7,558 bases of DNA from Lachnospiraceae bacterium (lineage in GTDB: Bacteria; Bacillota; Clostridia; Lachnospirales; Lachnospiraceae), in assembly GCA_003446735.1 (NCBI GenBank), contig DMCJ01000013.1, positions 1 to 7,558 on the forward strand, written 5' to 3'. This document shows positions 4,687 through 7,558 of this stretch, piece after piece. The stretch's first letter is position 1. The number at the start of each line of letters is the position of its first letter. Under the pieces are notes generated by a model. The model saw nothing but the letters and a program-made list of their open reading frames with translations. It searched no databases and was not told the DNA's origin. Made by a program: the position numbers and the translations under genes.

Positions 4687-7065
4687 ATGAACAAGAAGGC
4701 TCTTTCGACACTGGAATTTAATAAAATATGCGCTAAAACAGCCGAATTTACCGACTCGACTCCTGCCGGAGATATCTGTATGCGAATGAAGGTCAGAACC
4801 GATATCACCGAGATCGAAGAGCTCCTTGATAAAACGTCCGATGCAGTAAACAGGCTCTTAAAAAGTGAAGTTCCTTCCTTCGGTGGAAATTTCAATATTT
4901 CCCCTCTGATAAAGCAACTTGAAAAAGGTGCCCGGTTAAGTACCGGCGAGCTTTTACGTATAGCATCCTTTCTTGAAAACGTAGGTCGGATCAGAAAATT
5001 CGGACTATCCGACGAAGAACTGACAGATTCCCTTACGGAAGAATTTGATCTTCTCGATCCCCTTCCGGATCCGGTTTCCTCCATAAGGAAGATCATTCTG
5101 GCGGAAGATGAGATCTCCGATACGGCTTCATCTGCACTCTCCGATATCAGACGTCAGATCAAAAACACGAACAACAAGCTCCATACACAGCTTTCATCTT
5201 TGTTAAACGGTTCCGTCAGGGCATATCTCATGGATCCCGTGATCACTATGCGTGACGACAGATATTGCCTCCCGGTCAAAGCCGAGAACAAGAGCAAAGT
5301 CCCCGGTATAGTCCATGACAGGTCATCAACCGGATCCACACTTTTTATCGAACCGGATTCCATAGTTAAACTTAACAATTCTTTAAAAGAACTCTCTCTT
5401 GAGGAACAGGACGAGATCAGCAGGATCCTTGCGTCTTTATGTGAAGAGCTGTCTCCCTACAGCCTTCAGATATTATCAAATGCGCGTCTTATGACCTCTC
5501 TTGATGTTACATTTGCAAAGGCAAAATATGCACTTTCCATTAATGCTAAGCGTCCTGTCTTTTCATCCGATAAGACCATTGAAATCAGACAGGGACGACA
5601 TCCTCTTTTAGACCCTGCAACAGCCGTTCCGATAGATATAACTTTGGGCGGAGATTTTTCACAGCTTATAATCACCGGACCGAATACAGGCGGTAAAACA
5701 GTTACCTTAAAGACTCTGGGACTTTTTACATTGATGGGACAGGCCGGGCTCTTTATCCCCGCCGGCGACAGATCCACTCTTGCTCTGGTTAAAGAAGTTT
5801 TCGCCGACATTGGAGATGAACAAAGTATCGAGCAGTCTTTATCGACATTTTCATCTCATATGAAAAACATTATTTCCATACTAAATAAAGCGGATGAAAA
5901 CTCTCTGTGTCTCTTTGATGAATTATGCGCAGGGACCGATCCCGCGGAAGGAGCTGCACTCGCAATTTCCATACTTACTACATTGCTTGCTCGAAAAACT
6001 CTTACCGCAGCCACAACCCATTACAGCGAGTTAAAGCTTTATGCTCTGTCAACGGACGGAGTTGAAAATGCCGGCTGTGAATTCGATATAGAAACTCTCT
6101 CGCCTACCTATCGTATTTTTATGGGTATACCCGGAAAGAGCAATGCCTTTGCCATAGCATCCCGGCTCGGTATCTCGGCGAGCATAATAGATATGGCTAA
6201 GGACAGGCTTTCCGAAGAGAATATCCGCTTTGAAGATGTCCTTTCGGATATCGAATCGGCGAGAGCCCGACTTAAAGATGAAGAATTATCTGCATCGGAA
6301 TCCAGAAAAGAGGCCGAGAATATAATGCTCAGTCTTAAGAAACGCGAAGATTCCATTGAAGCAGAAAGAAAACGTATCATAGATAAAGCTAATGAAGAGG
6401 CCAGAGACATTCTTCAGGAAGCAAAAGATCTGGCAGATGAGACGATCAGAAATTTCAACAAATACGGAAGCGCTGCTCCCATCCGGGAAATGGAAGCAGC
6501 CAGGCAGAAAGTCGGGAAAAAGATTTCCGACAAAAACAAGGCTTTATCTGTTATATCTTCATCTCCCAAAACCACACCCTCTCTAAAACCGGAAGATATA
6601 AAGCCCGGTTCAAGGGTATACGTTAACTCCCTTTCCGCGAACGGATATGTTGAATCCCTCCCCGACAAAAAAGGGTTCCTGTTTGTAAGATGCGGTATAA
6701 TAAGATCAAAGATAAATATAAAAGACCTTTCTCCCGCACCGGAAGAAGATATTACCATCCCTTCCTCGCTTGGAAAATATAATTCCGGCGGTAAAAGAAC
6801 TGTCACGAAGCTGCGAAATGTTTCCCCTGAGATAAATCTTCTCGGAAAAACAGGCGACGATGCCGTAGCCGAGCTTGACAAGTATCTTGACGACGCTTAC
6901 TTATCACATCTTCCGTCAGTTCGGATCGTACACGGAAAAGGGACCGGGGCGCTTAGAACTGCCGTAGTCTCATATTTAAAACGTTCCCCTGTTGTTGCTT
7001 CATTCAGAGCCGGAGAGTTCGGTGAAGGCGATGCGGGAGTCACCATAGTAACTTTTAAAGAATAA
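4687..7065 (+). CDS. mutS2: MutS2 ATPase with KOW-like and Smr domains
   Basis: The 792-residue protein has MutS2 order: N-terminal core and lever (1-320), ABC-type ATPase with Walker A GPNTGGKT (331-338), Walker B CLFDELCAGTDP (408-419, Glu412) and the switch His in ATTHYSEL (442-449), a charged coiled coil (about 505-610), a KOW-like segment (about 634-682), and a C-terminal Smr domain (about 715-790) with HGKGTGALR (749-757). Known roles in Firmicutes are anti-recombination and rescue of collided ribosomes; it is not a mismatch-repair MutS. The Smr start reads INLLGKT (716-722) instead of the LDLRG/LDLHG form, lacking the conserved Asp and the basic residue. I chose ATG 4687 because MNKKALSTLEFNK is the family-typical N-terminus; an upstream in-frame TTG at 4651 lies in the -35 box. 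It probably forms an operon with the response regulator behind it. Confidence 0.96.
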   Translation: MNKKALSTLEFNKICAKTAEFTDSTPAGDICMRMKVRTDITEIEELLDKTSDAVNRLLKSEVPSFGGNFNISPLIKQLEKGARLSTGELLRIASFLENVGRIRKFGLSDEELTDSLTEEFDLLDPLPDPVSSIRKIILAEDEISDTASSALSDIRRQIKNTNNKLHTQLSSLLNGSVRAYLMDPVITMRDDRYCLPVKAENKSKVPGIVHDRSSTGSTLFIEPDSIVKLNNSLKELSLEEQDEISRILASLCEELSPYSLQILSNARLMTSLDVTFAKAKYALSINAKRPVFSSDKTIEIRQGRHPLLDPATAVPIDITLGGDFSQLIITGPNTGGKTVTLKTLGLFTLMGQAGLFIPAGDRSTLALVKEVFADIGDEQSIEQSLSTFSSHMKNIISILNKADENSLCLFDELCAGTDPAEGAALAISILTTLLARKTLTAATTHYSELKLYALSTDGVENAGCEFDIETLSPTYRIFMGIPGKSNAFAIASRLGISASIIDMAKDRLSEENIRFEDVLSDIESARARLKDEELSASESRKEAENIMLSLKKREDSIEAERKRIIDKANEEARDILQEAKDLADETIRNFNKYGSAAPIREMEAARQKVGKKISDKNKALSVISSSPKTTPSLKPEDIKPGSRVYVNSLSANGYVESLPDKKGFLFVRCGIIRSKINIKDLSPAPEEDITIPSSLGKYNSGGKRTVTKLRNVSPEINLLGKTGDDAVAELDKYLDDAYLSHLPSVRIVHGKGTGALRTAVVSYLKRSPVVASFRAGEFGEGDAGVTIVTFKE

Positions 7066-7072
7066 AGTCCAC

Positions 7073-7079
7073 AAGGAGG
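7073..7079 (+). promoter_or_regulatory. Strong ribosome binding site of the response regulator
   Basis: AAGGAGG lies six bases before ATG 7086, in the 20-base gap after the mutS2 stop. It fixes the start of the response regulator and implies efficient translation from the mutS2 transcript, as there is no room for a separate promoter in the gap (one inside mutS2 is not excluded). Confidence 0.88.
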
Positions 7080-7085
7080 ACCATA

Positions 7086-7558
7086 ATGGCGGAAAAACAA
7101 AGAATCCTTATCGTAGATGACGATGAGAACATCGCAGAACTCATATCTCTTTATCTTACCAAAGAATGCTTTGAGACAAAGATCATAAACGACGGTGAAT
7201 CCGCCATTAGGGAAATACCCGTTTTTAATCCCAATCTTATACTTCTGGATCTTATGCTCCCCGGAATAGACGGATATCAGGTATGTCGCGAAGTACGGGC
7301 CAATTCGCAGGTTCCCATAATCATGCTTTCCGCCAAGGGCGAGATCTTTGACAAGGTATTGGGACTTGAACTCGGAGCGGATGACTACATGGAAAAACCC
7401 TTCGATTCCAAGGAACTTGTCGCAAGAGTTAAAGCTGTATTGCGCCGTTATAAGAATACATCGGAGGAAGCTTCTTCCGATCCTCTTTCCGGAAAATCCG
7501 CAAAGATCGTTAATTACAAGGATCTTACGGTAAATCTCACAAACTATTCCGTAACCTA
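7086..7558 (+). CDS. OmpR/PhoB-type response regulator, 3' end cut by window
   Basis: 157 codons are visible. A complete receiver domain (about 5-122) carries the acidic pocket D11-D12, the phosphoacceptor D55 in ILLDLMLPGIDGY, S82 in IIMLSAKG and K104 in DYMEKPF, so phosphorylation by a partner histidine kinase is expected. A Ser-rich linker (124-139) leads into IVNYKDLTVNL, which resembles the first strands of an OmpR-family winged-helix DNA-binding domain; the rest lies beyond the window. A histidine kinase gene usually follows such regulators and would be expected to the right. The start is set by AAGGAGG six bases upstream. No signal or target can be inferred. Confidence 0.93.
   Translation, partial: MAEKQRILIVDDDENIAELISLYLTKECFETKIINDGESAIREIPVFNPNLILLDLMLPGIDGYQVCREVRANSQVPIIMLSAKGEIFDKVLGLELGADDYMEKPFDSKELVARVKAVLRRYKNTSEEASSDPLSGKSAKIVNYKDLTVNLTNYSVT

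Noticed and set aside
4578..5096. 172-codon minus-strand open frame antisense to the start of mutS2 and running into the pseudoprotease gene start
   Set aside because: The product is Ser-rich low-complexity typical of an antisense shadow, and mutS2 on the other strand is unambiguous.

Overview
The window looks like a chromosomal segment of a low-to-medium GC Firmicute, most likely a Clostridia/Lachnospiraceae-type bacterium. This is inferred from gene content (MutS2, a YhaM-type exoribonuclease, a TRAM-domain 23S rRNA uracil methyltransferase, a membrane-anchored HtrA-like protein), from AGA/ATA-rich codon use and from strong GGAGG-type ribosome binding sites. No species can be named from sequence alone.

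Layout. Positions 1-142 hold an unidentified edge fragment that is open on both strands. From 4603 leftwards runs a minus-strand operon: a membrane-anchored HtrA/PDZ pseudoprotease (4603-3230), a YhaM-like 3'-5' exoribonuclease (3233-2289, 4-base ATGA overlap) and RlmD-type rRNA methyltransferase (2277-871, 11-base gap). After a 113-base gap comes a small accessory module on the same strand: an orphan polymorphic-toxin-like C-terminal domain (757-491) and an overlapping acidic, immunity-like protein (525-226). A hairpin followed by a T-rich tract (about 161-205) closes the transcript.

On the plus strand, an 83-base intergenic region separates the operon from mutS2 (4687-7065). A response regulator gene (from 7086, cut by the window end) follows after 20 bases with a near-perfect ribosome binding site.

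The points most worth attention are four. (i) The HtrA-like protein has lost all three residues of its catalytic triad. (ii) The divergent intergenic region carries two back-to-back sigma-A-type promoters, each with a 17-base spacer and each placing the start codon only 7 bases after the -10 box, so both mRNAs look leaderless. (iii) A detached toxin/immunity-type pair sits immediately behind a housekeeping rRNA methyltransferase. (iv) The MutS2 Smr domain lacks the usual LDLR-type acidic motif. Three of the housekeeping products (YhaM-like nuclease, RlmD, MutS2) act on RNA or ribosomes, so the locus has an RNA/ribosome-maintenance flavour; a functional link between them is inference only.
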